64,000 bases of DNA, taken from positions 1,064,001 through 1,128,000 of the forward strand of contig CALSPH010000001.1 in the NCBI GenBank assembly GCA_943788195.1. Direction: 5' to 3'. The stretch is from an uncultured Bacteroidia bacterium (GTDB lineage Bacteria > Bacteroidota > Bacteroidia > NS11-12g > UBA955). Below the pieces are notes generated by a model, which ran no database searches, had not been told where the DNA came from, and saw only the letters and a list, made by a program, of their open reading frames with translations. Shown here in pieces: positions 27,353-37,340 of this stretch. The position numbers and the translations under genes are program-made. The stretch's first letter is position 1. Every line of letters starts with the position of its first letter.

Positions 27353-28165
27353 ATGAGTGATGCTTCAAGACCTATAGGAATTTTTGATTCAGGTATTGGA
27401 GGACTCACTGTTGCCAAAGCAATTAAAGAAACCCTTCCCAATGAGCAGATCGTTTATTTCGGGGACACTGTGCATATGCCGTATGGCGATAAATCTTCGC
27501 ATGCAATAAAAACGTATGCTAAACGAATCACAAAGTTTTTACTGAATCAAAATTGCAAGGCAATTGTAATTGCATGTAATTCTGCTTCTACTGTAGCGTC
27601 CAATCTATTAGATAAGGAATTGAAATTGAGTGTTCCGATTATTAATGTAATTGACCCAACGGTTGAATTAGTGGCCAAAAGTAAGAAGGCTAAATTCATT
27701 GGCTTAATTGGAACAAAGAAAACAGTTAGCAGTGGAGTTTATGCAAAACGGTTGAAGTCGTTGAATGCCAATCTGAAGTTATATTCCAAAGCAACCCCCT
27801 TGCTTGCGCCTATGATTGAAGAAGGGTATTTTAACAATAATATCAGTAGAACCATCATTCATTCGTATTTATCAAGTTCCCATTTAGGGACGATTGATAC
27901 GCTTATTTTGGGATGCACCCATTATCCTTTAATAAAAAGCGAAATTGAGCAATACTACGCACAACCAATTCATATCATCGACTCATCCATTGTGACGGCC
28001 AGGGCTTTAAAAAATAAGTTGACTAAATTGCATATACTTAACAAAGAAGCGCACACAAAAAATGATCTTTTTTATGTGACGGATTACACCACTGGTTTCG
28101 AAAAAGCTGCCCAATTGTTTTTTGGTGAAGAGATTAAGCTAAAGGAAAGTAGAATATTTGATTAA
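27353..28165 (+). CDS. murI: glutamate racemase
   Basis: Converts L-glutamate to the D-glutamate used in peptidoglycan stem peptides. 270 aa. All hallmarks are present: GIFDSGIGGLTV with the Asp-Ser pair near residues 11-12, VYFGDTVHMPYG, the first catalytic Cys in IACNSAS and the second in LGCTHYPLI. Part of the ompH-ompH-murI operon; envelope biogenesis is the common theme. Ends 2 bases before the 2-hydroxyacid dehydrogenase gene. Confidence 0.97.
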   Translation: MSDASRPIGIFDSGIGGLTVAKAIKETLPNEQIVYFGDTVHMPYGDKSSHAIKTYAKRITKFLLNQNCKAIVIACNSASTVASNLLDKELKLSVPIINVIDPTVELVAKSKKAKFIGLIGTKKTVSSGVYAKRLKSLNANLKLYSKATPLLAPMIEEGYFNNNISRTIIHSYLSSSHLGTIDTLILGCTHYPLIKSEIEQYYAQPIHIIDSSIVTARALKNKLTKLHILNKEAHTKNDLFYVTDYTTGFEKAAQLFFGEEIKLKESRIFD

Positions 28166-28167
28166 AG

Positions 28168-29130
28168 ATGAGCCTACTTATTATTGATGATTTTCATGAA
28201 TCGCTTTTAACCGGTTTAAACAAACTTAATATTACCTATGATTACTTGCCAAGCATCGCGCCAGAGGAAGTAATGCAACTTAATAATGCGTATCAAGGTT
28301 TGTTGCTTCGTTCTAAACTTAAGATAGATGCTCCTTTTATAGCTCATTTTAATAAAATAAAACTAATTGCAAGAGGAGGTGCTGGTTTAGATGGAATTAA
28401 TGAAGCAGCTTGTTTGGAAAAGGGCATTCATTTAATCAATGCGCCTGAAGGGAATCGTGACGCAGTTGCTGAGCAAACAGTGGGGATGATTCTGGCCTGG
28501 CACCATAAAATTGTATGGGCCCATCAAAGTGTTCAAAAAGGAGAATGGCTTAGAGAAGATCACCGAGGTTTAGAGATAAAAAACAAGACGATCGGGATTC
28601 TAGGTTTCGGCAATACGGGAAAAGAAGTAGCGAAGCGTTTTGCTTCATTTGGGTGCAACATAATCTGTCATGATATCGATGAAACGCAATATGATGATTC
28701 ATTGGCCAAAGCTGTTTCTCTTGAAGAATTACAAGAATCTTCTGATATTATTACCATTCACATACCGCTTTTAAAACGAAACCATCACTTGGTCAATTCT
28801 CACTTTATAAGTAAGATTAAGTCCTCATCTTTGTTAGTGAATATGAGTAGAGGATCCATCTTAGATACACCCAATGTGCTTGCATTATTAGCTCAAAATG
28901 AGTTTGCAGGGCTTTGTACAGATGTTATAGAGGGTGAGCAAAAAGACGGATTTCCTAAACTTGATATGCAAAGCAAAACACGTTTGCCTGAATTGAGAGA
29001 TCGAATTATCATGACCCCACATATTGGTGGGTGGACTCATGAATCGTATCAAAGAATAGCTGAGGTGATTTTGCAAAAAATCACACCCTATTTAGAGATG
29101 AGCGATAATGAGAAGAAGAGTACCCACTAA
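28168..29130 (+). CDS. D-2-hydroxyacid dehydrogenase (phosphoglycerate dehydrogenase-like)
   Basis: NAD-dependent oxidoreductase of 320 aa, without the C-terminal ACT domain of full SerA. The NAD-binding motif ILGFGNTGKEVAKRF lies near residues 146-160, followed by the acidic residue of CHDID that binds the ribose. The catalytic triad is intact: Arg in VNMSRGS, Glu in DVIEGEQ and His in MTPHIGGW. Follows murI by 2 bases, so probably in the same transcript. It may make 3-phosphohydroxypyruvate for serine or act on another 2-keto acid; sequence alone does not decide. A small secreted ORF starts within its last 23 bases. Confidence 0.88.
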   Translation: MSLLIIDDFHESLLTGLNKLNITYDYLPSIAPEEVMQLNNAYQGLLLRSKLKIDAPFIAHFNKIKLIARGGAGLDGINEAACLEKGIHLINAPEGNRDAVAEQTVGMILAWHHKIVWAHQSVQKGEWLREDHRGLEIKNKTIGILGFGNTGKEVAKRFASFGCNIICHDIDETQYDDSLAKAVSLEELQESSDIITIHIPLLKRNHHLVNSHFISKIKSSSLLVNMSRGSILDTPNVLALLAQNEFAGLCTDVIEGEQKDGFPKLDMQSKTRLPELRDRIIMTPHIGGWTHESYQRIAEVILQKITPYLEMSDNEKKSTH

Positions 29131-29341
29131 AAACATTTTTTATCCAGTTGTATTATTGATTTGTCTTGCATTTGCAAGCCAAGTATCTGGACAGTCTGTC
29201 TTGGGCGAATTAAGAGGCCAAGAACCCTTATCAGCTCTTCATCATGTTTCAAACAACAATATTGAGTTTACTTATGTCCAAATCTCTACTGGAGCTTGTC
29301 ATATGCAAAATCATGTTCTTAATAAGGGGAAATGGACTTGA
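29108..29341 (+). CDS. small secreted protein, or decayed remnant of a receptor N-terminus
   Basis: 77 codons overlapping the dehydrogenase end by 23 bases. Residues 1-29 look like a genuine signal peptide (basic start MRRR, hydrophobic core YPVVLLICLAFAS, cut after VSGQ). The mature part starts SVLGELRGQ, very like the first mature residues TGLGEIRGK of the TonB receptor at 29585, then diverges and ends after 48 residues. Either a real short exported peptide or the truncated head of a second receptor gene; the match covers too few residues to decide. Codon use and AT content match neighbours. Confidence 0.45.
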   Translation: MRRRVPTKNIFYPVVLLICLAFASQVSGQSVLGELRGQEPLSALHHVSNNNIEFTYVQISTGACHMQNHVLNKGKWT

Positions 29342-29584
29342 AATGGTTCAGTGTCATGCGTTTATTAGATTTGGATTCATAGTGAAAATCACGCTTAAGC
29401 AATAAAAGTATTTTAAATGGAAAAAGGGTTGAAAAAAAAACAGATATATATTGATTTTATTAAAAAGTATGTTGAAATTGCCACACTGTTTATCGATAGG
29501 ATTGGTATGCTCATCTATATCTTAAATCATTTTAATAAACCTCAAATCAATAAACGATTAAAATATTCATTGAAAAATAATTTT
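29342..29584 (+). other. 243-base intergenic leader region before the TonB receptor
   Basis: Holds a TAGATTTG element (29366-29373) and otherwise AT-rich DNA. The receptor's reading frame stays open through 29417-29584 (56 codons from an upstream ATG), but that translation lacks a signal peptide at its start and is Lys/Ile/Asn-rich, so I treat it as untranslated leader. No riboswitch or hairpin was recognised. Confidence 0.5.
29366..29373 (+). promoter_or_regulatory. -7 element upstream of the TonB receptor
   Basis: TAGATTTG, exact TAnnTTTG; a TTG at 29338-29340 gives a 25-base spacer, longer than usual. It would give a leader of about 200 bases for the receptor transcript. Confidence 0.35.
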
Positions 29585-32500
29585 ATGAAACAAAACATAC
29601 TATCAAAACTTCTAGGTGTTTCTTTTCTAATTTTACTTGCTTCTACACAACTTGTTGCACAAACAGGGTTAGGGGAGATAAGGGGTAAGATTGCCACAAG
29701 CGATGAGCTTGATCAAGGAAAAGTTTTAGCGGCAAAAGTATTTCTATACTTACCTGACAACACGCGCAAGAAAACGGTTTATCCAGAGCCCGGAGGAAAC
29801 TATTATATTAAGAATGTTACTCCCGGTGAGTATTTCATAAAAGTGATGTTAAAAGGGTATGATACCGCACAAACTGCATTGTTTGAAGTATCGGCAGACA
29901 AAATCACTGATTTTGATATAACCTTAACTAAAGTAGAGGATAAGCCAACGGATGGAAAAGTTACAGTGATAAAAAAGGTAGTGGTGCGATCGAATTCTGC
30001 TTTAGGTAGAGAGGATAATGGAGCGCCGCCAATCGGTTCAAACCAATTGGTAAAAGGAGCATCTCGTAGTCCAGGTGGAATTATTGCTGGAACCGTTGCT
30101 GGTGTGAATGCCAATGCAGGAGGCGCATTGTCTTTTCTGGGTTCTCGTACAGATGGTACTGCAGTAATTGTAGATGGGGTTCGTGTTAGGGGTGGATCAA
30201 ATGTAAATACACAATCTTTAGGTCAAGTGAATGTGATTATAGGCGGTGTGCCTGCACAATATGGTGATTTTACTGGAGGGGCAATATCCTATACCACTAA
30301 AGGAATATCCAATAGACATAATAAGTCTTTTGAGATATTGTCCTCTTCACCATTTGGACCATATCATCATAACACTGCAGAGTTTTTTGCAAATGGACCA
30401 TTGTATATTAAAAACAAAGGAGCTGATGCAAATGACACTACAACAGGTCCAGAACGCACTGTTTTGGGTTATTTGTTTAACGTGAGCGCACGTTATAGAA
30501 AAGATCCAAGTCCTAGTTATATTGGGTACTATATAGTGAATGAAGATAAGCTGGCTGAGATTCAAGCAAACCCACTTGTGCCAAATACCAATGGTGCAGG
30601 ATTTGTTCATGCGGGTAACTTTGTTACTGAAGCAGATCTTGAAAATATAAAAGCTAGACCGAATGCGCGTTCTTTAGGAACTACAATTCAAGGAAAAGTA
30701 GATTGGGCGCCAAGTAAGAACACATTGATTACTTTTTATGGTAGTTATGGTTATGGCGATGGATTAAATGCAGGAAGATCATTGTTCAATTACAACAATA
30801 ATTCACGTAGCATTTCTACAAGCAGTTTGGCTTATATTCGGTTTAGACAAGACTTACCTAATCCAAGTAATGAGGCGATGCTCAAGAAAACAACCTTAAG
30901 TAAGGCATGGTATAATATCCGTTTTGATTATCAATCCTCTTCAAATCTTACCAGAGATCAGGTGCATTTGGATAATATTTTTGACTATGGATATATTGGT
31001 GCTTATACCAAGTACCCTACTGAATTCTACGGCTATTATAACAATAACAATAATCCATTTGCTGCACCTCGAACCTTCGTTGATCAGAATGGAGATACCG
31101 TTACATTGACTAATTTCCATGAACAAATTGGATTTGTTGATACGGCATTAAGATTTACCCGTTCAGAACTGAATCCACTCAGAGCAAATTATACAAGCAA
31201 CTTGTTTGAAGATTTTGATCGTCAAGGGTTTGCCTTAAGAAGTGAATCAAATATCCGATTGTCACAAGGTTTGGTTAACGGAGATAACCCACCAAACTTA
31301 TATGGTTTATGGGCAGCACCAGGTCAAGTATCTTCTAATTATAGTAAATCATCCAATGAGTTCTTCTCAGTCTTGGCAATGGGAGAAGCGAGTTTAACGG
31401 GTCCATTAGAGAAAGATTTAAATCGTAAGCCTCATGATTTGCAATTTGGATTATTCTTTGAGCAATCATCTTTTAACTCCTATGGATTAAACGCAAACGG
31501 TTTATGGTTCTTAATGCCACAATTGGCAAATACACACATCCAACAATTAGATCGGAACAACCCAATTTTAACCTATAACAGTGATGGCGTATTTACAGAT
31601 ACAGTTAAATACAATCGATTGGTACAAGCAGATCAACAAACGTTTTTCGATCAAAAATTGAGAGAGTCATTAATTAATAATGGCGCTAAGGATGTGTATG
31701 GAAATCCATATAACTCGACTACTTTCATTGATGTAAATGGTTTATCACCGGATCAATTGAACATTGATATGTTCAACGCAAATGAATTATTAAACAATGG
31801 TAATTCATATGTGAGCTATAGAGGGTATGATCATCTTGGAAATAGAGTAAGAGGAAGATCTTCTCTTAATGATTTCTTGCAAGATCCAAACAAGCGAGCA
31901 GTGAATGGTTTCAATCCAATTTACACCGCTGCATGGATTCAAGATAAATTTGATTTCAAAGACCTTATTTTTAGAATAGGATTAAGAGTTGAGCGTTACG
32001 ATGCAAATCAATTGGTATTAAAAGATCCATATTCTTTGTATCCAGTAAGAACTGCTGCTGAAGTAAAAGAATTGAATGGTTTACAAACTCCGCATCCAGA
32101 TGGTATTGGTGACGAGTACAAAGTATATGTGAATGATGTAGACAACCCAACGAAAATATTAGGTTATAGAAATCAAGATCAATGGTATGACGCTCAAGGT
32201 AATGAGATTTCTAATCCTGATTTAATAGCAAACCAAACAAGTAATGGTGAAATTGCGCCTTACCTCGTGAATACAAATGATCAAGAATTAAGTGAGAATT
32301 CATTTGAAGATTATAAACCAGAAGTGAATATTTTGCCTCGAGTATGGTTCTCATTCCCAATTAATACATCTGCTCTTTTCTTTGCAAATTATGATGTGTT
32401 GGCACAAAGACCATCCAATAACTTCATGACCATTGATAATTACTTCTATTTAGAGACCAGAAATAATCAAACATTCGCAAATCCAGCACTTAAGCCCAGA

Positions 32501-33412
32501 CTGAAAACCAATTATGAAATTGGTTTTAGACAAGTATTGTCTGAGCAACGTTTTGGAAAAGGAATAGCAAGTATTATTGGCATCACGGCATCTTATTCTG
32601 AGATTCGAAATGATATCAATCAATTCTTTTTTAACAATGCATATCCGATTAGTTATATCAGTTATTCAAACATTGATTTCAGCACAGTGAAAAGTTTTAG
32701 AACAGATTTTCAACTGAAAAAAGATAAAACATTAACGTTTAATGCAAACTACTCATTGCTCTTTGCAAATGGAACAGGTTCAAACCCGAATTCATCCAGA
32801 GCATTGATTCAAAGTAATCAGCCCAATTTAAGAACCTTAATCCCATTAGGTGATTTGGATATTCGTCATAGTGTTAAAGCCAATTTAAACTATGATTTTG
32901 GAGGAGGAAAAAATCCAAGAACAGGAAAAAGCAACTACTTTGGTCCAGAGCATTTAAAGAAATACCTAGAGTTTGCTTCTGCTGGATTAATTTTCACAAG
33001 CTTGAGTGGATTACCTTATACTGCTAAGGCTCAACCAGAACAAATAGGAAGTACGGATAGAGCTCAAATTAAAGGAAACCCGTTTGGTTCAAGATTGCCT
33101 TGGACATCGAATGTGAACTTGCAATTAAGTAAGGGATTTGGGATAAATTATGCCAAGGGTCAAAAACAAGGTGTTCTATATACGTTTGTGATTATATCAA
33201 ATGTGCTAAACACTGAAAATGTAGTAAGTGTATGGCCTTATACAGGTCAGCCAAATGATGACGGTTTCTTATCCTCACCAAGAGGGCAGCAAGCTGTTTC
33301 AAATCAAATCAACGCGGAATCTTACCAAGCTTTATACAGAGTTATTAATAACAACCCTGGATTTTATAGAGGACCAAGATTTGCACAATTAGGACTAAGG
33401 TTTCAATTTTAA
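29585..33412 (+). CDS. TonB-dependent-receptor-type outer membrane protein with carboxypeptidase-regulatory-like N-terminus
   Basis: Large outer-membrane barrel, 1275 aa from the ATG at 29585. Signal peptide MKQNILSKLLGVSFLIL, cut after LVAQ. Then a CarboxypepD_reg-like beta domain (about 25-115; KVFLYLPDNTRKKTV, PGEYFIKVMLKGYDTA), a plug (about 150-260; DGTAVIVDGVRVRG, VIIGGVPAQYGDFTGGAISYTT) and a barrel with alternating aromatic strands ending LGLRFQF, the C-terminal Phe needed for BAM insertion. No SusD-type partner follows. Instead the next two genes encode a giant T9SS protein and a PorV-like barrel, suggesting assembly or export of a surface protein rather than classic nutrient uptake; this is inference. 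Confidence 0.85.
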   Translation: MKQNILSKLLGVSFLILLASTQLVAQTGLGEIRGKIATSDELDQGKVLAAKVFLYLPDNTRKKTVYPEPGGNYYIKNVTPGEYFIKVMLKGYDTAQTALFEVSADKITDFDITLTKVEDKPTDGKVTVIKKVVVRSNSALGREDNGAPPIGSNQLVKGASRSPGGIIAGTVAGVNANAGGALSFLGSRTDGTAVIVDGVRVRGGSNVNTQSLGQVNVIIGGVPAQYGDFTGGAISYTTKGISNRHNKSFEILSSSPFGPYHHNTAEFFANGPLYIKNKGADANDTTTGPERTVLGYLFNVSARYRKDPSPSYIGYYIVNEDKLAEIQANPLVPNTNGAGFVHAGNFVTEADLENIKARPNARSLGTTIQGKVDWAPSKNTLITFYGSYGYGDGLNAGRSLFNYNNNSRSISTSSLAYIRFRQDLPNPSNEAMLKKTTLSKAWYNIRFDYQSSSNLTRDQVHLDNIFDYGYIGAYTKYPTEFYGYYNNNNNPFAAPRTFVDQNGDTVTLTNFHEQIGFVDTALRFTRSELNPLRANYTSNLFEDFDRQGFALRSESNIRLSQGLVNGDNPPNLYGLWAAPGQVSSNYSKSSNEFFSVLAMGEASLTGPLEKDLNRKPHDLQFGLFFEQSSFNSYGLNANGLWFLMPQLANTHIQQLDRNNPILTYNSDGVFTDTVKYNRLVQADQQTFFDQKLRESLINNGAKDVYGNPYNSTTFIDVNGLSPDQLNIDMFNANELLNNGNSYVSYRGYDHLGNRVRGRSSLNDFLQDPNKRAVNGFNPIYTAAWIQDKFDFKDLIFRIGLRVERYDANQLVLKDPYSLYPVRTAAEVKELNGLQTPHPDGIGDEYKVYVNDVDNPTKILGYRNQDQWYDAQGNEISNPDLIANQTSNGEIAPYLVNTNDQELSENSFEDYKPEVNILPRVWFSFPINTSALFFANYDVLAQRPSNNFMTIDNYFYLETRNNQTFANPALKPRLKTNYEIGFRQVLSEQRFGKGIASIIGITASYSEIRNDINQFFFNNAYPISYISYSNIDFSTVKSFRTDFQLKKDKTLTFNANYSLLFANGTGSNPNSSRALIQSNQPNLRTLIPLGDLDIRHSVKANLNYDFGGGKNPRTGKSNYFGPEHLKKYLEFASAGLIFTSLSGLPYTAKAQPEQIGSTDRAQIKGNPFGSRLPWTSNVNLQLSKGFGINYAKGQKQGVLYTFVIISNVLNTENVVSVWPYTGQPNDDGFLSSPRGQQAVSNQINAESYQALYRVINNNPGFYRGPRFAQLGLRFQF

Positions 33413-33444
33413 GTAAAGCGTTACAGAATTTAAAGACTAGAGAA

Positions 33445-36400
33445 ATGAAGAGAATATTAACAATAATAGCGGTTGTAGCACTAGTGAATCAAGTGAGTGC
33501 AAGGGAAATCTTGAATTATAAGACGGACCCAACCAAGAACAAGAACAATACTTCCAATCGACTGAATGCATTGGCAGCAGCATGTGAGCCTGCAAGCCAA
33601 AGTGCAGATTTGGATATCAATAATGTACGTACCAAAATTTTGAATGGTGGTGATATGTGGTGGGATTTGAACACTGCACGTTATGAGATTCCTAAAATTA
33701 ATGATGCAAATTCAATTCGTAAGAATTCATTATTTGCAGGAGCCTTATGGATAGGGGGACTTGAAGATGGTTCAAATAACTTAAAATTGGCGGCAATGAC
33801 CTATCGTCAAAGAGGTTCCGATTTTTGGCCAGGTCCTTTGGATGTGAATACAGTGAATACTGAAGAGTCCCGATGTGAGTCTTATGACAAAATTTGGAAA
33901 GTAACCAGAGAGGAAATAGAAACTGCTGAAGAAAGTGGTTGGACTGATCTTTCAAGCGGAATTCTTGAATGGCCCGGAGGTATTAATAGAGGATTTAGCG
34001 GAATTAGTTCTGCAAATGAAGCTATCAGCATGGCTCCATTTAATGATTTGAACAACAATAATGTGTATGAGCCTAATAAAGGTGAGTTCCCTGTTTTATA
34101 CACCGATAAGCCAGATGCGAACAATACGCCATCAGATCAACCCGATATGATGTTGTGGTATGTATACAATGACAATGGCAATATTCATAGTGAAACAGGT
34201 GGCATACCCATCGGTCTTGAGCTTCAGTTGCAAGCATTTGCTTATGCAACCAATGATGAAATCAATAATATGACATTTTATCGTTCTACTATTATTAATC
34301 GAGGTCAGACTGAATTAAAGCAAACATATATGGGACAGTGGGTTGATCCTGACCTTGGAAACTTTGCAGATGACTACGTAGGATGCGATATTAAAAGAGC
34401 ATTGGGAATTTGTTATAATGGTGATGATAATGACGAAGGTGTTTTAGGGTACGGGTTGAATCCACCGACTATTGGAATTGATTATTTTGAAGGACCATTG
34501 GATGAGAACGGCAATGAGCTTGGATTAAGTAATTTTATGTACTTCAATAACAACGCTGATCCAATTGCAGGAAATCCAAGAATAGCAATTGACTTTTACA
34601 ACTATTTACAGGCTAAATGGAGAAACGGCCAACAGATTAAATGGAATGATAACACGGGTGGTTCTGGTGGAGCAACTGAAACCCATTGGATGTGGCCGTT
34701 TGATAGTGTAGGGCCTCAAGGGATCTGGACAGAGCAAACATCTGGAAATACACCAAGTGATCGTAGATTTGTTCAATCATCAGGACCATTTACCCTGAAA
34801 CCTGGAGTAGTAAACTATATTACCGTAGGAGCAGTTTGGGCAAGAGCAACTTCAGGAGGTTCTTTGGGTTCACTTGAATTATTGAGAAAGGCTTCTGATA
34901 AAGCACAAAAATTATTCAATAACCGTTTCGATTTAATTGATGGACCAAATGCGCCAGAAATTGCGGTTCAAGAATTAGAGAGTGAAATCATTCTTACCTT
35001 TTTGAATACAAATAATAAAGATGTTGAACTCTATTCAGAAAAAGTATTGAATGAGCAGAATGATACCCTTGAATACGAGTTTCAAGGATATCGTGTATTC
35101 CAATTAAAGGATGCAACTGTTGGAACAGGTGATTTAGATAATATTGATAAGGCCAGAGAGATATTCCAGTGTGATATTGAAGACAATTTTGATCAAATCA
35201 TTAATCAAGAATTTGATCCAACCGTTGCAGCTAATATTCCTGTAGAAAAAGTGAATGGAGCGAATGAGGGCATTGTAAATACTCTTTCCATTAAAGAGGA
35301 TTTATTTAGTACTGCTTCGAATAAGACACTTATAAACTTTAAGACCTACTATTTCATGGTGTTGTCGTATGCAGTAATTACAAATGACTTGACCAAAAAT
35401 GATCCTAACCAATACCTAGCAGGTAGAAATAATATTCAGGTTTACAAAGCGATACCCCATAAGAATGAGCCAGAGAAGACGGGTATTGGCTTAAATTCTG
35501 ATTACGGTTCTGGACCAAAAATAAAAACAATTGCTGGTGTAGGTAATGGTGGTAATCGTCTTGAGTTTACACAAGAAACCATAGATGCTATTTTAGCGAA
35601 TGGTTCAATAGATCAACCTGTATATTTGGGAGGAAACGGACCAATTAACATTAAAATAACGGATCCTGTTAAGGTACCAAAAGGGGATTTTAAGTTAGAG
35701 ATTTTAGATACAATACCAGGATTGAATGGCACAAGTCAAGATACCATTAGAGCAAGCAGTACCTACTGGAAATTAACCAACTTAACAAGTAATGAGGTTG
35801 TTTACAGTGATAAGTTTTTGAACGAGGAGTATGAAAGTGTTCAAGGTAAAGATGGAATCAACGGAAACACTAAACCAAGTCCGAATTTATTTGATTGGGG
35901 TATGGCAATTACTGTTAAGCAACTTAAGAATTTGGCTTTTGATACATTTGGAGCTAAGAATGCCCTAATAGATTGGGAATTGATTTGGGAAGACGAAGGA
36001 AGACAATGGATGACTGCATTGGCTGATAATGATGGATCACCATTGTTTAATTGGATTCGTTCTGGAAAGACACAAGAAGACGCTGCATCAGGTTTCAATG
36101 AGGGGGATTATATATTTAGTGCTGGTCGATATCGTGACCCTTTTGAGGATTTTGAAAAAATATGGAACGGAAGAATTGCTCCTGGAGCAATGGCTGCGAA
36201 TCAAGAGTACATTCCCAATGGCACCAATGGTCAAATTCCATATTACTATCCTGCTCCTCCAGCATTTTTAGGATTTAGTAGTTTTACAAGACAAATGAAC
36301 GGGCTAGCCTCTGTAGATTTTGTAATTACACGTGATAAATCTAAATGGTCTGAATGTGTAGTGTTTGAAACAGGAGAATCTAAAAACACCAATGGAACTA

Positions 36401-37311
36401 CCTTTTTTAATATTGGGGGTGCAGAGAAATTTGAAATGCGTAAGTCTACATCAAAAGATAGAAACGGAAACGAAATTCCAGGATCAGTTGGTAAAAGTTG
36501 GTTCCCTGGATATGCAATTAATGTGGAGACAGGGCAACGACTAAATATTGCTTTTGGAGAAGATTCAAATTTACCGGGTGCCAATGGAACAGATATGATA
36601 TGGAATCCAACTTCTCAATTATTTAACGCTTCCAATCCTTATCCTGTGTTTGGCGGTAAGCATTATATCTACATTATGGGTGCTTATGAAACCGGGATAT
36701 CTAATTTTACAGGTAGTGCATATGACGGAGGAGCACAATATCATAATATTCTCCTGAACAACACGCAATCAAACCAACAGGTGCAAAATATTTATCGACA
36801 AGTTATGTGGGTTATACCGTCTTATTTGTCAAGTGGATTCACAATTGGCGAAGATGGGATGCCACCAACCGATTTAACAATCAAATTAAGAGTGCCAAAA
36901 CCATATGCAACACGGGCTGATGATAAACTTCCAGTTTATGAATTTAATACGAATGATATTGTAGCAACTGAAAATGCAGAAACTTCCAAGAATGCCCTGG
37001 ATCTAATCAGCGTTGTTCCTAATCCATATTACGCATATTCAGAATATGAAGGAAGTCCAATTGACAACCGTATTAAAATCACAAACCTACCAACAAAATG
37101 TACCATAAACATATTTGGGACACAAGGCGTTTTAGTTAAGACATTTAATAAAGATGACGATGCCACTTTTGTGGATTGGGATTTAAAAAATAATGCAAGA
37201 GTGCCAATTGCCGGAGGTGTTTATATTATTCATATAAATGCACCAGGACAAGGTGAGCGAACATTAAAATGGTTTGGTGTAATGAGGTCATTAGACTTAG
37301 ACTCGTATTAA
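33445..37311 (+). CDS. giant secreted protein with T9SS type A-like C-terminal domain
   Basis: 1288-aa exported protein of unknown function. Signal peptide MKRILTIIAVVALVNQ, cut after VSAR. The N-terminal half is Asn/Asp/Gly/Trp-rich (NGGDMWWDLNTARYEIP, FAGALWIGGLED, YRQRGSDFWPGPLD) with calcium-binding-like acidic loops (DLNNNNVYEPNKGE). The C-terminus has a sorting-type Ig fold: DLISVVPNPYYAYSEYE, IKITNLPTKCTINIF, FVDWDLKNNARVPIAGGVYIIHI and LKWFGVMRSLDLDSY. The module VVPNPYYAYS...LKWFGVM recurs in large Bacteroidota exoproteins (recalled, not searched). Located 32 bases after the receptor gene and 29 before the PorV-like gene, clearly one operon. Possibly the surface cargo of that pair. 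Confidence 0.8.
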   Translation: MKRILTIIAVVALVNQVSAREILNYKTDPTKNKNNTSNRLNALAAACEPASQSADLDINNVRTKILNGGDMWWDLNTARYEIPKINDANSIRKNSLFAGALWIGGLEDGSNNLKLAAMTYRQRGSDFWPGPLDVNTVNTEESRCESYDKIWKVTREEIETAEESGWTDLSSGILEWPGGINRGFSGISSANEAISMAPFNDLNNNNVYEPNKGEFPVLYTDKPDANNTPSDQPDMMLWYVYNDNGNIHSETGGIPIGLELQLQAFAYATNDEINNMTFYRSTIINRGQTELKQTYMGQWVDPDLGNFADDYVGCDIKRALGICYNGDDNDEGVLGYGLNPPTIGIDYFEGPLDENGNELGLSNFMYFNNNADPIAGNPRIAIDFYNYLQAKWRNGQQIKWNDNTGGSGGATETHWMWPFDSVGPQGIWTEQTSGNTPSDRRFVQSSGPFTLKPGVVNYITVGAVWARATSGGSLGSLELLRKASDKAQKLFNNRFDLIDGPNAPEIAVQELESEIILTFLNTNNKDVELYSEKVLNEQNDTLEYEFQGYRVFQLKDATVGTGDLDNIDKAREIFQCDIEDNFDQIINQEFDPTVAANIPVEKVNGANEGIVNTLSIKEDLFSTASNKTLINFKTYYFMVLSYAVITNDLTKNDPNQYLAGRNNIQVYKAIPHKNEPEKTGIGLNSDYGSGPKIKTIAGVGNGGNRLEFTQETIDAILANGSIDQPVYLGGNGPINIKITDPVKVPKGDFKLEILDTIPGLNGTSQDTIRASSTYWKLTNLTSNEVVYSDKFLNEEYESVQGKDGINGNTKPSPNLFDWGMAITVKQLKNLAFDTFGAKNALIDWELIWEDEGRQWMTALADNDGSPLFNWIRSGKTQEDAASGFNEGDYIFSAGRYRDPFEDFEKIWNGRIAPGAMAANQEYIPNGTNGQIPYYYPAPPAFLGFSSFTRQMNGLASVDFVITRDKSKWSECVVFETGESKNTNGTTFFNIGGAEKFEMRKSTSKDRNGNEIPGSVGKSWFPGYAINVETGQRLNIAFGEDSNLPGANGTDMIWNPTSQLFNASNPYPVFGGKHYIYIMGAYETGISNFTGSAYDGGAQYHNILLNNTQSNQQVQNIYRQVMWVIPSYLSSGFTIGEDGMPPTDLTIKLRVPKPYATRADDKLPVYEFNTNDIVATENAETSKNALDLISVVPNPYYAYSEYEGSPIDNRIKITNLPTKCTINIFGTQGVLVKTFNKDDDATFVDWDLKNNARVPIAGGVYIIHINAPGQGERTLKWFGVMRSLDLDSY

Positions 37312-37340
37312 TTAGAATTTAATTTAGAAAAGATAGAGAG

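Noticed and set aside
29417..29584. N-terminal extension of the TonB receptor from an ATG at 29417
   Set aside because: The 56 residues are Lys/Ile/Asn-rich with no signal peptide at the start; the ATG at 29585 opens a typical one.
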